A DNA stretch of 64,000 bases, from positions 2,355,501-2,419,500 of the forward strand of contig NC_012034.1 in NCBI RefSeq assembly GCF_000022325.1, in the 5' to 3' direction. A program made the translations under genes and the position numbers. Source of the DNA: Caldicellulosiruptor bescii DSM 6725. GTDB taxonomy: Bacteria > Bacillota > Thermoanaerobacteria > Caldicellulosiruptorales > Caldicellulosiruptoraceae. How positions within the stretch are numbered: position 1 is the first letter of the stretch; every line of letters begins with the position of its first letter. This document shows positions 1 through 8,585 of the stretch, piece by piece. The notes under the pieces are model-generated. The model saw only the letters and a program-made list of their open reading frames with translations. It did no database searches and had not been told where the DNA came from.

Positions 1-721
1 TATTCGCAAAAATATAAGGATAGAGATTTTCTTCTGAAATTGGATTTTTTATTTCACCAGTAGCAGCTCTGTATAATTTTAGTACTGCTTCAATTGCTTT
101 TTCACGCGTTAATTTCTCATTTGGCTCAATACATCCATTACTATCGGTGTTAAAAACACCTATTCTATAAAGATAGTTAATTGCTTCCCTTGCTGATGGC
201 AGAATATTAACACCATCATAAAAATCTTCTGGTAAAATTTCTGTCTCGGTGGGACATTTAAGCTGAATCTTGTAATATTGTTTTATTTGCGGTATTCTTT
301 TACAAAGAGTGACTGTTGAAAAAAGCATTTTTGCAGCTTCTTGTTTTGTAATAGTTTTATTTGGATAGAACATTCCTTTTTCTTCTACATTTACTACTCC
401 TAAGGTTGCTAATACTCTTACTTTATAATCATTCGTATCAGAAAAAATTGGTATAAAATTTGACTTTAATATCTGGTTTGAATCAAAACCTAAAGAACAT
501 AAAAGATTCCATAATAAGTAACAAAACTCCAACCGAGTTATAGGTTTTTGGTAATCTCCCCTCAACTCTTGTGGGACAATTCTCAAGGCTATTGATTTGC
601 TAATTTCATTTTGTGCTGCATTACAATTATAATTTACAACTCCACCATAAAAGAATAACAGAAGAAAAATGGTAAATATTATAGTAAATTTTTCAAATTC
701 TTTATTAATTATCCTCATCAT
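1..721 (-). CDS. Secreted S-layer homology (SLH) domain protein, 3' end outside window
   Basis: Read on the minus strand from an ATG ATG pair at 719-721/716-718, preceded by AAAGGATG. It opens with a charged start and a hydrophobic stretch (FTIIFTIFLLLFFYGGVV), a likely signal peptide. The rest resembles SLH repeats: a segment ending near GVVNVEEKGMFYPNKTITKQEAAKML and another with GVFNTDSNGCIEPNEKLTREKAIEAV. SLH domains anchor exported proteins to secondary cell-wall polymer. The frame is still open at base 1, so any C-terminal functional domain is unseen. It follows the 836-1849 gene on the same strand by about 115 bp and may be co-transcribed with it. Confidence 0.75.
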   Translation of the reverse strand, partial: MMRIINKEFEKFTIIFTIFLLLFFYGGVVNYNCNAAQNEISKSIALRIVPQELRGDYQKPITRLEFCYLLWNLLCSLGFDSNQILKSNFIPIFSDTNDYKVRVLATLGVVNVEEKGMFYPNKTITKQEAAKMLFSTVTLCKRIPQIKQYYKIQLKCPTETEILPEDFYDGVNILPSAREAINYLYRIGVFNTDSNGCIEPNEKLTREKAIEAVLKLYRAATGEIKNPISEENLYPYIFAN

Positions 722-835
722 TGTAAATCATCCTTTTTTATGATAAAGCTTAATCTTTTTCAGCAACGCTCAAGATAAGTGCTATAAAACTATATTACTT
801 CTCTTTATTTCATTTATTTAACAAATACCTATTTA

Positions 836-1849
836 TCACAAAGTTGTTTTAAATGATATTTCTACATCACCATATGATCCACCTGGTAATACAAACCAAA
901 AAGAATTTCCGCCAATTAACTCAAAGGAAAATGGATTTGATTTTGAGGCTGTAACTGTTTGCCATATTCCATTAATTTTTAGTGTATATTTTTGAGGTAT
1001 ATCTACCTGCTGAGGTGTAACTGTAACATATTTTGCATTAGCTTCAGGATAATAAAAGGTATATACAATTCCATAGTTCCCTAGATTCCCATTATTTGAA
1101 AACGGCAGTGGATATATTGGACTTTCAAACTCACCAATATTATATCTATCCACTACTTGGTTATTTTCGATTTTCCCCATTGCAAAACGCACAGTGTTGT
1201 TCCCAACAGGTAAATCCACATGACGTCTAATGTGTTGATATAATCCCGTTTGAGACAAACTTTTATCATAAGGTTGGCCAGTAGCTGGATCTATTTTTTT
1301 TAAATCTTCCGCGGAAATTAAATTTGTCCAACCTGCATATTTTTCCCAATTAGGTTGATCTTTAACAACATAAACTTTTAAAAACAACTTTTCTCCTGAA
1401 TTTACCTTAAAACGAACTCGTCCATTTACAAGCGTTGTACTAGATACAAGAGTAGATAATAAATCTGTGAATCCTTGGGTAGGATTACTTGTTATTCGAG
1501 GAGGGATATTCAGTGGGATATTGAAATTGCTTTGCATAAAAGCTGTAGTCATTATAGGTCCGCAACCACTACCTGTTCGTACATCTTTTTTAAGAATTGT
1601 AATTGATGCAGGAGTTGTTGTACTTTCGTTTTTAATTCCGACACCAATATGAACTGCTTGTCCACTGTAGTTCCACTCATAAAATTCACATTCATATATT
1701 TTCCCAACTATTAATGGAATAATTGTAAATGCACGCCCATATGCTGCACTATCGAGCAGATTGGCACCAATATTCTCCATACCATTAACGTAGATAAATC
1801 CTTCTATTGGAGTACCATCATATTCTTTAGATTTTGTAAATGTAACCAT
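836..1849 (-). CDS. Unrecognised 337-aa protein, possibly a surface or structural protein
   Basis: An intact frame with a GAGGAG ribosome binding site about 12 nt before the ATG. I do not recognise the family. It is rich in beta-forming and aromatic residues, Asn, Gly and Pro, with no transmembrane segment and no signal peptide at the chosen start. The C-terminal ~70 residues (QKYTLKINGIWQTVTASKSN onward) look like a small beta-sandwich. The lack of a signal peptide is odd beside an exported SLH protein; it may be a cytoplasmic structural or phage-like protein, or a gene that lost its export signal. A promoter with a ~90-nt leader precedes it. The function is unknown. Confidence 0.6.
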   Translation of the reverse strand: MVTFTKSKEYDGTPIEGFIYVNGMENIGANLLDSAAYGRAFTIIPLIVGKIYECEFYEWNYSGQAVHIGVGIKNESTTTPASITILKKDVRTGSGCGPIMTTAFMQSNFNIPLNIPPRITSNPTQGFTDLLSTLVSSTTLVNGRVRFKVNSGEKLFLKVYVVKDQPNWEKYAGWTNLISAEDLKKIDPATGQPYDKSLSQTGLYQHIRRHVDLPVGNNTVRFAMGKIENNQVVDRYNIGEFESPIYPLPFSNNGNLGNYGIVYTFYYPEANAKYVTVTPQQVDIPQKYTLKINGIWQTVTASKSNPFSFELIGGNSFWFVLPGGSYGDVEISFKTTL

Positions 1850-1943
1850 TTTATTTCTAATCTCCTCTCACTTTAATGTTTACTTAAATACTTTCATATA
1901 TCTCTTGAATAACAAAAAATAATAACTCATATATCTCTTCTCA

Positions 1944-1971
1944 AGTATAACTCTTATTTTTTTTCTGTCAA
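1944..1971 (-). promoter_or_regulatory. Sigma-A type promoter for the 836-1849 gene
   Basis: On the minus strand TTGACA (1966-1971), a 16-bp spacer and TATACT (1944-1949). The leader of about 90 nt contains two direct copies of GAGATATATGA. The rest of the 1850-2249 gap is AT-rich with no gene seen. Confidence 0.6.
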
Positions 1972-2249
1972 CTATATATTTACAGGATAATAGTGTTATT
2001 TTGAGAAAGTTCAAATTATTCTGTGTAAGCATAAAACCGACTTATTAGTAAAAATTATAATATAAAGCGATAAACACCCAATAACATTTTTTATTTAATT
2101 GTTAGTGCCTTGCCACTTCTCTCTTTCTGATATTCTCCTATAAAAATTATTTACTCTACTTTGGTTCAATTTCCAACAAAAGTAATATAGACTGAAATTT
2201 TTTTAATTTAAAATCACACTCAGTGAAGACACATTTGCCACATTATTTA

Positions 2250-3170
2250 TTACAGAAATGATAATAAAAAGTACTCATTTTTTTTCAGAATCTCTTTGAG
2301 AAGTAACGCAGAATACTGAAAAAAATGAGAGGAGACCAAAGACTTCGAATCTATGAATTTTTCAAATGGTGTCTTCCCACTCATTCCTTTACCATTATGA
2401 AGTCTAAAAAAGTTCCACGTATCCTGCCACGTTTGAGCTCTCTGAATAAATTCTTCCTTGTTTTTGCATCTCTCAGCATGAATCATTAAAAAATATTCGT
2501 CATCTGCTCGATGTGAATTTTCAATTATACCCATTAAGTTTTTTGCTTTTGTTACAATAGGGTTTAATTCTACTCCCAAAAGTGACAGAATCTTATACTA
2601 CTTCCTTTAACTTTCTTTCACTTCCTCAACAAAATTCTTCTCCATTATCCAATCGGATTTTTATTAGGGTTCTCACACTATGTGTTCTTAGTCACAAAGC
2701 AACCAAGGATATAAACATAAAGCCAATTTCTCTTTTTTGTCTTCCTTGTTTTTCTTAGGTAACAGCATTTCTTTTGAGAATAGACTTTATTGTGTTTTCG
2801 CTTATTTTAACCCCATATTTTCTGAACAAATAAAGTGAAAGACGTCTGTATTTTCATACCAGTTCATTTAGATTCCTCAATAATGAGATTTTCAAGTTCA
2901 GAAGAAAGTTTTCTTGGACAAGTTTTAGGCTTTCTGGATTTATCCTCAAGAGGACCGTAAATTGCTCTTCTTATAGTAGCTCTTGATACACCTAATATTT
3001 TAGCAGTTTCTGATACGTTTTTGTTATTCGCGGTCTGTTACTTTTCGAATTAATTCTTTAGCTTTTTTGAGCAGATTGTTATTTCGTGATATGAGATATA
3101 AATATTCATAGTAGGCTACCCTCCCATCCTGGTAGTTTATGAATGTTTCTTTTGAATGGTATATTACACT
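2250..3170 (-). pseudogene. Degraded DDE-type (IS481/IS3-like) transposase
   Basis: Translating the minus strand in several frames recovers one damaged transposase. From the N-terminal side: a helical region (AYYEYLYLISRNNNLLKKAK), a helix-turn-helix (VSETAKILGVSRATIRRAI), a linker (KPKTCPRKLSSELENLIIEE), a broken NTIKSILKRNAVT segment, a trace of the catalytic-core IRLDNGEEF motif, and an integrase-like C-terminus (QTWQDTWNFFRLHNGKGMSG) in a 109-codon open stretch at 2250-2579. At least three frameshifts and stops, plus apparent internal loss, make it non-functional. No clear terminal inverted repeats were found. Confidence 0.75.
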
Positions 3171-3301
3171 TTTTAATTATATTCATGTCAGGATAGAGGT
3201 AACCTCAATTCTTTTTATAACCTTCTCCTTAGTATTTTCGCACATTTTTTCGCTGTGGTAAATATTCTGCATACCTATTTGAGGATATTAATTTGAATCT
3301 C

Positions 3302-3330
3302 TTGATAGTTCTCTTTTTCTTTGGTATCAT
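3302..3330 (+). promoter_or_regulatory. Promoter of the c-di-AMP riboswitch transcript
   Basis: TTGATA (3302-3307), a 17-bp spacer and TATCAT (3325-3330), ending about 15 nt before the riboswitch. The -10 match is imperfect; TCATAATG just downstream is an alternative. Confidence 0.45.
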
Positions 3331-3345
3331 AATGTTATCACAATA

Positions 3346-3484
3346 TCAAAAAAGCTGAATTCCTGTGTAAAAAGCACAGGATAGGGGGGACCCATTTTTT
3401 GGGGTGAATCAAGGCATTTTTGCCTTGTAGGGCAAACGTCCCTTTCTGCCCGAACCCGTCAGCTAACCCCCGAAGCTTTGAAAG
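3346..3484 (+). ncRNA. c-di-AMP riboswitch (ydaO/yuaA type), copy 1
   Basis: Conserved ydaO-class blocks occur in order: a 5' P1 strand TCAAAAAAGCTGAA, GGGGGACCCA, GGGGTGAATC, a variable AAGGCATTTTTGCCTT hairpin, GTAGGGC, the hallmark CCGAACCCGTCAGCTAACC, and the 3' P1 strand AAGCTTTGA. It lies directly in front of the Re-citrate-synthase-like gene in the same direction. No terminator separates it from the gene, and the ribosome binding site AAGGGAGG abuts the 3' strand of P1, so control is probably at translation initiation (inference). Known members of this class turn expression off when c-di-AMP is high. Confidence 0.9.
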
Positions 3485-3499
3485 GGAGGTTTGTTTTTT

Positions 3500-4858
3500 A
3501 TGAATGTAAAATTTAATCAAAAGACTCACATTCTTGAGATTGAGTATCAGTTCAGGGATGTTGAAGAGCCAAATCTTTTCAGGAACATCTATCCTTACAA
3601 TGAGGTACCAAGGCTTGTTTTCAACCACAGAATTGTGCCAATGAATGTTCCTGAGCGGCTTTACATCACAGACACAACTTTCAGAGACGGCCAGCAATCA
3701 CGCTCACCGTACACTGTTGATCAAATTTGTAGAATTTATGACTACTTACATGAACTTGACAATGGGAGTGGCGTTATTCTTCACACAGAGTTTTTTGTGT
3801 ACTCAAAACAGGATAAAGAAGCAGTTTTAAAGTGTTTAGAAAAAGGTTATGATTTTCCAAAAGTCACCGCTTGGATTCGGGCAAAAAAAGAGGATTTTGA
3901 GATTGTAAAGAACCTTGGTATCAAGGAAACAGGAATTTTGGTTTCATGTTCTGACTATCATATCTTCAAAAAATTAAAGATGACAAGAAGTCAAGCAATG
4001 AAGCAATACTTAGAAATTGTGTCGGCAGCTTTAGAGGCAGGAATCATACCACGCTGCCATTTTGAAGACATCACAAGAGCTGATTTTTACGGATTTGTCT
4101 TGCCGTTTATTAATGAGCTTATGAAACTTTCAAAAGAGGCAAATATGCCTGTGAAAATCAGAGCCTGTGACACGCTGGGGCTTGGATCACCAATACCGGG
4201 TGTGGCTCTCCCAAGAAGTGTGCCTCAAATAATCTATGGTATTGTCAACTATGGTGAAGTGCCATCTGAGTGGCTTGAGTGGCACGGTCACAACGATTTT
4301 TACAAGGCAGTCATAAACTCAACAATGGCATGGCTGTACGGTGCTTCAATGGTAAACACATCACTTTTGGGAATAGGTGAGCGCACGGGTAACACCCCAT
4401 TAGAGGCAATGGTGATGGAATACATTCAGATAAGAGGCAGCGCAGATGGCATGAATGTTGCTGTAATATCTGAGATTGCTGAGTATTTCAAAAAAGAAAT
4501 CGGGTATGAAATTCCTCCAATGACGCCTTTTGTTGGTGAGAACTTTAACGCAACACGGGCTGGAATTCATGCAGATGGACTTATGAAAGATGAGGAGATT
4601 TACAATATATTTGATACAGGAAAGATTCTGGGGAAGCCTCCTAAGGTGATTATAGATGCATACTCAGGCATTGCAGGAATTGTAATCTGGATAAATAGGT
4701 ATTTCAAAGATAGCGGCATTGACATTCAGGTTGACAAAAAAGACCCAAGGGTTCAGAAGGTCAAAGAGTGGGTAGACAGTCAATATGAAAATGGAAGAAA
4801 TACATCAATAAGTGATGAAGAGCTAAAAGAGGTTGTAACCAGAATATTTGGACTGTAA
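3500..4858 (+). CDS. (Re)-citrate synthase-like HMGL-family enzyme
   Basis: A 452-aa enzyme of the DRE-TIM (HMG-CoA lyase/isopropylmalate synthase) superfamily. The metal-site motif ITDTTFRDGQQSR starts near residue 53, with CHFEDITRADFYGF and the metal-binding HGHNDF motif further on. The pattern resembles clostridial Re-citrate synthases, which condense acetyl-CoA and oxaloacetate, more than LeuA: it lacks a C-terminal leucine-binding domain and has no leu neighbours. ATG at 3500 is chosen because AAAGGGAGG (3481-3489) lies 10 nt upstream; the in-frame TTG at 3491 abuts that site. Citrate leads to 2-oxoglutarate and glutamate, which fits c-di-AMP control. Homocitrate synthase-like activity cannot be excluded. 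Confidence 0.75.
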   Translation: MNVKFNQKTHILEIEYQFRDVEEPNLFRNIYPYNEVPRLVFNHRIVPMNVPERLYITDTTFRDGQQSRSPYTVDQICRIYDYLHELDNGSGVILHTEFFVYSKQDKEAVLKCLEKGYDFPKVTAWIRAKKEDFEIVKNLGIKETGILVSCSDYHIFKKLKMTRSQAMKQYLEIVSAALEAGIIPRCHFEDITRADFYGFVLPFINELMKLSKEANMPVKIRACDTLGLGSPIPGVALPRSVPQIIYGIVNYGEVPSEWLEWHGHNDFYKAVINSTMAWLYGASMVNTSLLGIGERTGNTPLEAMVMEYIQIRGSADGMNVAVISEIAEYFKKEIGYEIPPMTPFVGENFNATRAGIHADGLMKDEEIYNIFDTGKILGKPPKVIIDAYSGIAGIVIWINRYFKDSGIDIQVDKKDPRVQKVKEWVDSQYENGRNTSISDEELKEVVTRIFGL

Positions 4859-4867
4859 AAGACAAGC

Positions 4868-4895
4868 AAGGCTGCCACATGAAAACGGCAGCCTT
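4868..4895. terminator. Hairpin between convergent genes
   Basis: AAGGCTGCC and GGCAGCCTT form a 9-bp stem around a 10-nt loop between the 3' ends of the citrate synthase-like gene and araD. The T tracts are weak on both sides, so termination strength is uncertain. Confidence 0.6.
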
Positions 4896-4941
4896 ATGTT
4901 GTATTAACAACCCTTTCTTGTGCTGGGGGAAAAGTAATTTT

Positions 4942-5586
4942 TTATTTTTGCCCATATTTTGTCATGTACCTCTCATGAGCTCTTTTTACCTCATCAAGCG
5001 GAATCTCGATAGGCTCGCCCATCATCTTTGCAATAAACACTGTTTTTGCCACATCTTCTACCATAACAGCCGCTTTTACAGCCTCATCAACTGTCTTGCC
5101 TATCGTAAAAACTCCATGGTTCTGAAGAAGAATTGCCGGACTTTCTCCTATATACTCAACTATCACCTTGCCTATGTCCTCACCACCAATCTGAGCATAC
5201 GGTCCGCACGGAATCTCACAGCCGAACTCATCAGCAATTGCTGTCAAATACACCTTTATTGGCTGACCCAAGGCTGCAAACGCTGTTGCATAGTTTGAAT
5301 GTGTATGAACAACAGCATTTATGTGCGGCATGTGTTTGTATACATAAAGATGAGTTAGTGTATCTGTTGACGGCTTTAAATCTCCTTCAACAACATTTCC
5401 GTCCATGTCAACAACAACCATTTTGTCAGGTGTCAAATCATCATACATCACACCAGAGGGTTTTATAACAACAAGGTTTGTCTCAGGGTCGCGTGCTGAG
5501 ACATTACCAGATGTCCATGTGACAAGACCAAATTTTGGAAGATAAAGATTGTATTTGCAAACAATCTCTTTTAAGCTTTCAAGCAT
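4942..5586 (-). CDS. araD: L-ribulose-5-phosphate 4-epimerase
   Basis: A 214-aa class II aldolase-fold enzyme converting L-ribulose 5-phosphate to D-xylulose 5-phosphate, the last arabinose-specific step before the pentose phosphate pathway. Visible motifs are TSGNVSARD (phosphate binding), KPSGVMYDDL, KPSTDTLTH, the zinc-site VVHTHSNYA and NHGVFTIG. The length is close to the family norm. The start overlaps the last 16 bp of araR, so the two genes are translationally coupled and share a transcript. Fuculose-phosphate aldolase is the main alternative from sequence alone, but the araB/araR neighbours argue for AraD. Confidence 0.88.
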   Translation of the reverse strand: MLESLKEIVCKYNLYLPKFGLVTWTSGNVSARDPETNLVVIKPSGVMYDDLTPDKMVVVDMDGNVVEGDLKPSTDTLTHLYVYKHMPHINAVVHTHSNYATAFAALGQPIKVYLTAIADEFGCEIPCGPYAQIGGEDIGKVIVEYIGESPAILLQNHGVFTIGKTVDEAVKAAVMVEDVAKTVFIAKMMGEPIEIPLDEVKRAHERYMTKYGQK

Positions 5587-6644
5587 TCCTGTATTCCTCC
5601 TCTTGTGGAATTCCTGTAAATAATCTCACACTCTATTTCTTCACTTACATGCACTTTATTTTTCTTTATCATTGCAATAGTGGCTTTTGCTGCCATCTCA
5701 CCAAGCTTTTCCTTAGGATGTTCAACTGTTGTGAGCTTTATATCTGTTAATGTTGCTAAAAGTGAATTGTCAAACCCTGTAACAGATATATCATGGGGAA
5801 TCCTAAAACCCATTTCCTTTAGCTTTACACAAAGAGGAAGAGCAATCTTGTCGTTGTAACAGACAGCTGCATCAAACTTTCCTCTTGATATAACCTCTGC
5901 TGCCCTTTTGTGAACAAAATTGTATTCCTCACTTGTGAAAAAGATTACATCAAATTCTACATCGGCTTCTTTGCAGGCTTTTTCAAACCCACGGTACCTT
6001 TTTATTCCTTGCAGGTCATCACCTTTGAACACACCAAAAAGTCTTTTACACCCATTTTTTATAAGGTTGGTTGTAAGTTTATATACAGCCGATTGGTCTT
6101 TTGTTATTATATAGTTTTGAGCCACTTCTTCTAAGATGGTGTTTATGAATATAACAGGTATGTCTTTTTGTATAAGCTTTTTGTAAAGTTCCAGATTTTT
6201 GGAAGGCAGCGCACTTTTTGTGGGTTCTATTATAACAGCATCAATATTGGGGTTGTTGATTATACTTTCCAAGTGGTATCTTTCAAACTCGTAACTATTG
6301 TCTGTTGAAAATAGTAAAAGTCCGTAACCTTCATGTGCTATCACCTTTTCAATTCCTCTTATAATTAGTGGAAAGATATAGTCAGAGATAAATGTTGTAA
6401 GAACTGCAATGCATTTAGAACTGTCTGCACTCTTTTTTGCAACAAACGTGCCTCTTCCTTTTAGCGATACCAAAAGCCCTTCAAATTCAAGCTCCATTAT
6501 AGCTCTTCTTACAGTGTGCCGCGAAACTTTGAACTTCCTTGCAAGCATATTCTCTGAATAAATCTTTTCTCCCTCTTTAAATTTACCAGAATTAATACCC
6601 TCAATTATGAAATCCTTTATCAATTCATATTTTGTTTTACTCAT
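5571..6644 (-). CDS. araR: AraR-type arabinose repressor (GntR-LacI hybrid)
   Basis: A 357-aa regulator with an N-terminal GntR winged helix (KFKVSRHTVRRAIMELEFEG, then GRGTFVAKK) and a C-terminal LacI/periplasmic-binding-type effector domain (CIAVLTTFISDYIFPLIIRG onward, ending with DISVTGFDNSLLA). AraR proteins bind L-arabinose and release DNA. ATG at 6644 is preferred over the in-frame ATG at 6683, because the latter lies inside the promoter -10 box and upstream of the palindromic operator. It is co-transcribed with araD and probably autoregulated. In B. subtilis araR stands alone, so the araR-araD coupling is a local arrangement. Confidence 0.88.
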   Translation of the reverse strand: MSKTKYELIKDFIIEGINSGKFKEGEKIYSENMLARKFKVSRHTVRRAIMELEFEGLLVSLKGRGTFVAKKSADSSKCIAVLTTFISDYIFPLIIRGIEKVIAHEGYGLLLFSTDNSYEFERYHLESIINNPNIDAVIIEPTKSALPSKNLELYKKLIQKDIPVIFINTILEEVAQNYIITKDQSAVYKLTTNLIKNGCKRLFGVFKGDDLQGIKRYRGFEKACKEADVEFDVIFFTSEEYNFVHKRAAEVISRGKFDAAVCYNDKIALPLCVKLKEMGFRIPHDISVTGFDNSLLATLTDIKLTTVEHPKEKLGEMAAKATIAMIKKNKVHVSEEIECEIIYRNSTRGGIQECLKA

Positions 6645-6655
6645 TTTACCATCAT

Positions 6656-6669
6656 CTTGTATATACAAG
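6656..6669. promoter_or_regulatory. AraR operator in the araR leader
   Basis: A perfect 14-bp palindrome, CTTGTATATACAAG, starts about 10 bp downstream of the araR -10 box. It resembles the TTGTA(n)TACAA core of known AraR boxes, implying autoregulation. Confidence 0.75.
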
Positions 6670-6678
6670 TTTATTTTA

Positions 6679-6707
6679 ATCATACCATTTCTAAATTTTC
6701 AAATCAA
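6679..6707 (-). promoter_or_regulatory. araR-araD promoter
   Basis: On the minus strand TTGATT (6702-6707), a 17-bp spacer and TATGAT (6679-6684). Transcription would begin just before the 6656-6669 operator. The -10 box overlaps the upstream ATG, which rules out that start. Confidence 0.65.
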
Positions 6708-6721
6708 TCTATAATTATAAC

Positions 6722-6771
6722 CTGCAGGCTGTCGGAAATTGTAAAATTTTAAAAATAGCCTGCAAGTTACA
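6722..6771. terminator. Inverted repeat between araB and araR
   Basis: AACCTGCAGGCT and AGCCTGCAAGTT pair over 11 of 12 positions around an AT-rich 26-nt loop. It lies just after the araB stop, so it may end the araB transcript, but no long T tract follows. Confidence 0.4.
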
Positions 6772-6786
6772 AATTAAATGCATTTG

Positions 6787-8457
6787 TTATATTTTCGAAA
6801 CTTCATCTTTTATCTCTTTTAATCTCTTCATTACATCATTTGCTCCTCTTCCAAAATAGTCATGAAGTATTCTGTATTCTCTGTATAGCTTTTTGTAAAT
6901 CTCATGGTTTTGCGGATTTGGTTTATAAGAATAGTCTTTAAGTTTTGCCATTTTCTTTGCAGCTTCAAATATGCTATCATAACCACCTCTTTCTTTTCCT
7001 GCAGCAACAGCACCAAACATTGCAGAACCAAGTGCCGGTGTTTGAGGTGATGCAGAAACCTTTATTTCAAGCCCTGTCACATCAGCATAAATCTGCATCA
7101 AAAGCTCATCTTTTTCAGCAATTCCTCCACACGCATAAAGCTCTCTTACTTCAACACCGTGCTCATTGAAGTTATCAATTATTATCTTTGTGCCATATGC
7201 CGTTGCCTCAATCAGTGCTCTGTACATCTCCTCTGGCTTTGTAGTCAAGGTCATGCCAAGCATCATACCAGTGAGGTCTGCATCAACCAGAATTGACCTG
7301 TTGCCATTCCACCAGTCAAGCGCCAAAAGACCGCTCTGGCCAGGCTTTAAAGCCTTTGCTTTTTCTTTGAGTAGCTGATATATGTTGAGTCCTTTTTGTT
7401 TTGCCTCATCGTGATATTGAGCTGGCACGCAGTTTTCAACAAACCACTCAAAATGATCTCCAACACAGCTCTGTCCTGCCTCATACCCATAAAAACCAGG
7501 TAAAATTCCATCTTCAACATATCCGCAAATTCCTGGTACCATCTTCTCTTCATTCCACAAAAGCATGTGGCATGTAGATGTTCCAATTATCATCAGCATC
7601 TTGCCAATATCAGTAATCCCAACAGCAGGAACTGACACATGAGCATCAACATTTGCAATTGCAACAGCTGTCCCAGGATTTAATCCCATAAGCTTTGCCA
7701 TCTCTTCTGTGAGCTCACCAGCTTTTTGCCCAATCGGGTATATCTCGCGTGATAGCTTTTCATCAACAACATTTTCAAGCCTTGGATGAAGTGCTTTGAA
7801 AAACTCTTTTGAAGGATACCCTTCCCTCTTGCTCCAGATAGCTTTATATCCTGCTGTACATGAGTTTCTCTTCTCAACCCCTGTCATCTTAAACACAATC
7901 CAGTCAGCTGCTTCTATAAATTTGTCTGCCTCTTCATAGACTTCTGGTGCTTCTTCTAAAATCTGCATGATTTTGGGGAATAGCCATTCGGATGAAATCT
8001 TTCCGCCATATCTTTGTAAAAACTTCTCTCCTCTTTCTTGAGCTATTCTATTTAGCCTATTTGCATACTTTTGAGCAGCATGGTGTTTCCACAGCTTAAC
8101 ATAGGCATGAGGATTTGATTTGAACTTGGGAAGCTCACAAAGCGGTGTCCCATCCTTTTTGATAGGAAGCATTGTACAGGCTGTAAAGTCAATTCCTATT
8201 CCAATCACATCGTCTTTGGAAACTCCTGCTTTTTTCAAGACATCTGGAACAGTTGTTGCCAAGACTTCTATATAATCCTGTGGATGTTGAAGTGCCCAGT
8301 CATGAGGAAGTTTTGTACCATCTGGCAAGCTCTCGTCCATAACTCCATGAGTGTACTCTTTCACACTTGTTGCAACCTCTTCACCTGTCTCAACATTAAC
8401 AAGCACTGCCCTTCCTGACTGTGTTCCAAAATCAATTCCTATACTGAACTTTGCCAT
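6787..8457 (-). CDS. araB: L-ribulokinase
   Basis: A 556-aa FGGY-family sugar kinase phosphorylating L-ribulose with ATP. The N-terminal ATPase motif [15 protein letters not shown] is followed by [82 protein letters not shown] and ACGGIAEKD. All are close to Bacillus AraB along the full length. ATG at 8457 follows AAGGGGGA; 30 in-frame codons further upstream are leader. The promoter is flanked by two AraR-like operators. No araA isomerase gene is in the window, so it must lie elsewhere. Confidence 0.95.
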   Translation of the reverse strand: MAKFSIGIDFGTQSGRAVLVNVETGEEVATSVKEYTHGVMDESLPDGTKLPHDWALQHPQDYIEVLATTVPDVLKKAGVSKDDVIGIGIDFTACTMLPIKKDGTPLCELPKFKSNPHAYVKLWKHHAAQKYANRLNRIAQERGEKFLQRYGGKISSEWLFPKIMQILEEAPEVYEEADKFIEAADWIVFKMTGVEKRNSCTAGYKAIWSKREGYPSKEFFKALHPRLENVVDEKLSREIYPIGQKAGELTEEMAKLMGLNPGTAVAIANVDAHVSVPAVGITDIGKMLMIIGTSTCHMLLWNEEKMVPGICGYVEDGILPGFYGYEAGQSCVGDHFEWFVENCVPAQYHDEAKQKGLNIYQLLKEKAKALKPGQSGLLALDWWNGNRSILVDADLTGMMLGMTLTTKPEEMYRALIEATAYGTKIIIDNFNEHGVEVRELYACGGIAEKDELLMQIYADVTGLEIKVSASPQTPALGSAMFGAVAAGKERGGYDSIFEAAKKMAKLKDYSYKPNPQNHEIYKKLYREYRILHDYFGRGANDVMKRLKEIKDEVSKI

Positions 8458-8480
8458 AAAAATCCCCCTTTTCCCCTTTG

Positions 8481-8494
8481 CTTGTGCATACATG
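8481..8494. promoter_or_regulatory. AraR-like operator downstream of the araB promoter
   Basis: CATGTATGCACAAG on the minus strand matches the araR operator at 11 of 14 positions. It lies 10-20 nt downstream of the likely transcription start. Confidence 0.55.
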
Positions 8495-8503
8495 TTTCTT
8501 AAA

Positions 8504-8533
8504 AATATAGTATCATATATGCAAAAAGAACAA
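8504..8533 (-). promoter_or_regulatory. araB promoter
   Basis: On the minus strand TTGTTC (8528-8533), an 18-bp spacer and TATATT (8504-8509). It is weak, and is flanked by the two operator-like palindromes. Confidence 0.5.
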
Positions 8534-8553
8534 AAGAGAAGGAGCAAAAAAAG

Positions 8554-8567
8554 TTGTACGCGGACAA
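8554..8567. promoter_or_regulatory. Second AraR-like operator upstream of the araB promoter
   Basis: TTGTACGCGGACAA is a near-palindrome with TTGT and ACAA ends, about 70 bp from the 8481-8494 site. Two operators flanking a promoter fit cooperative looping repression as known for AraR, but the inner spacing differs from the araR operator. Confidence 0.4.
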
Positions 8568-8585
8568 TTTAATGCTCTTTCTCTT

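Noticed and set aside
3500-4858. 2-Isopropylmalate synthase (leuA)
   Set aside because: There is no C-terminal regulatory domain and no leu genes nearby; the motif pattern and c-di-AMP leader fit a Re-citrate-synthase-like enzyme better. An assay would settle it.
6645-6683. Upstream start of araR at 6683
   Set aside because: That ATG lies in the -10 box, before the likely transcription start and the operator.
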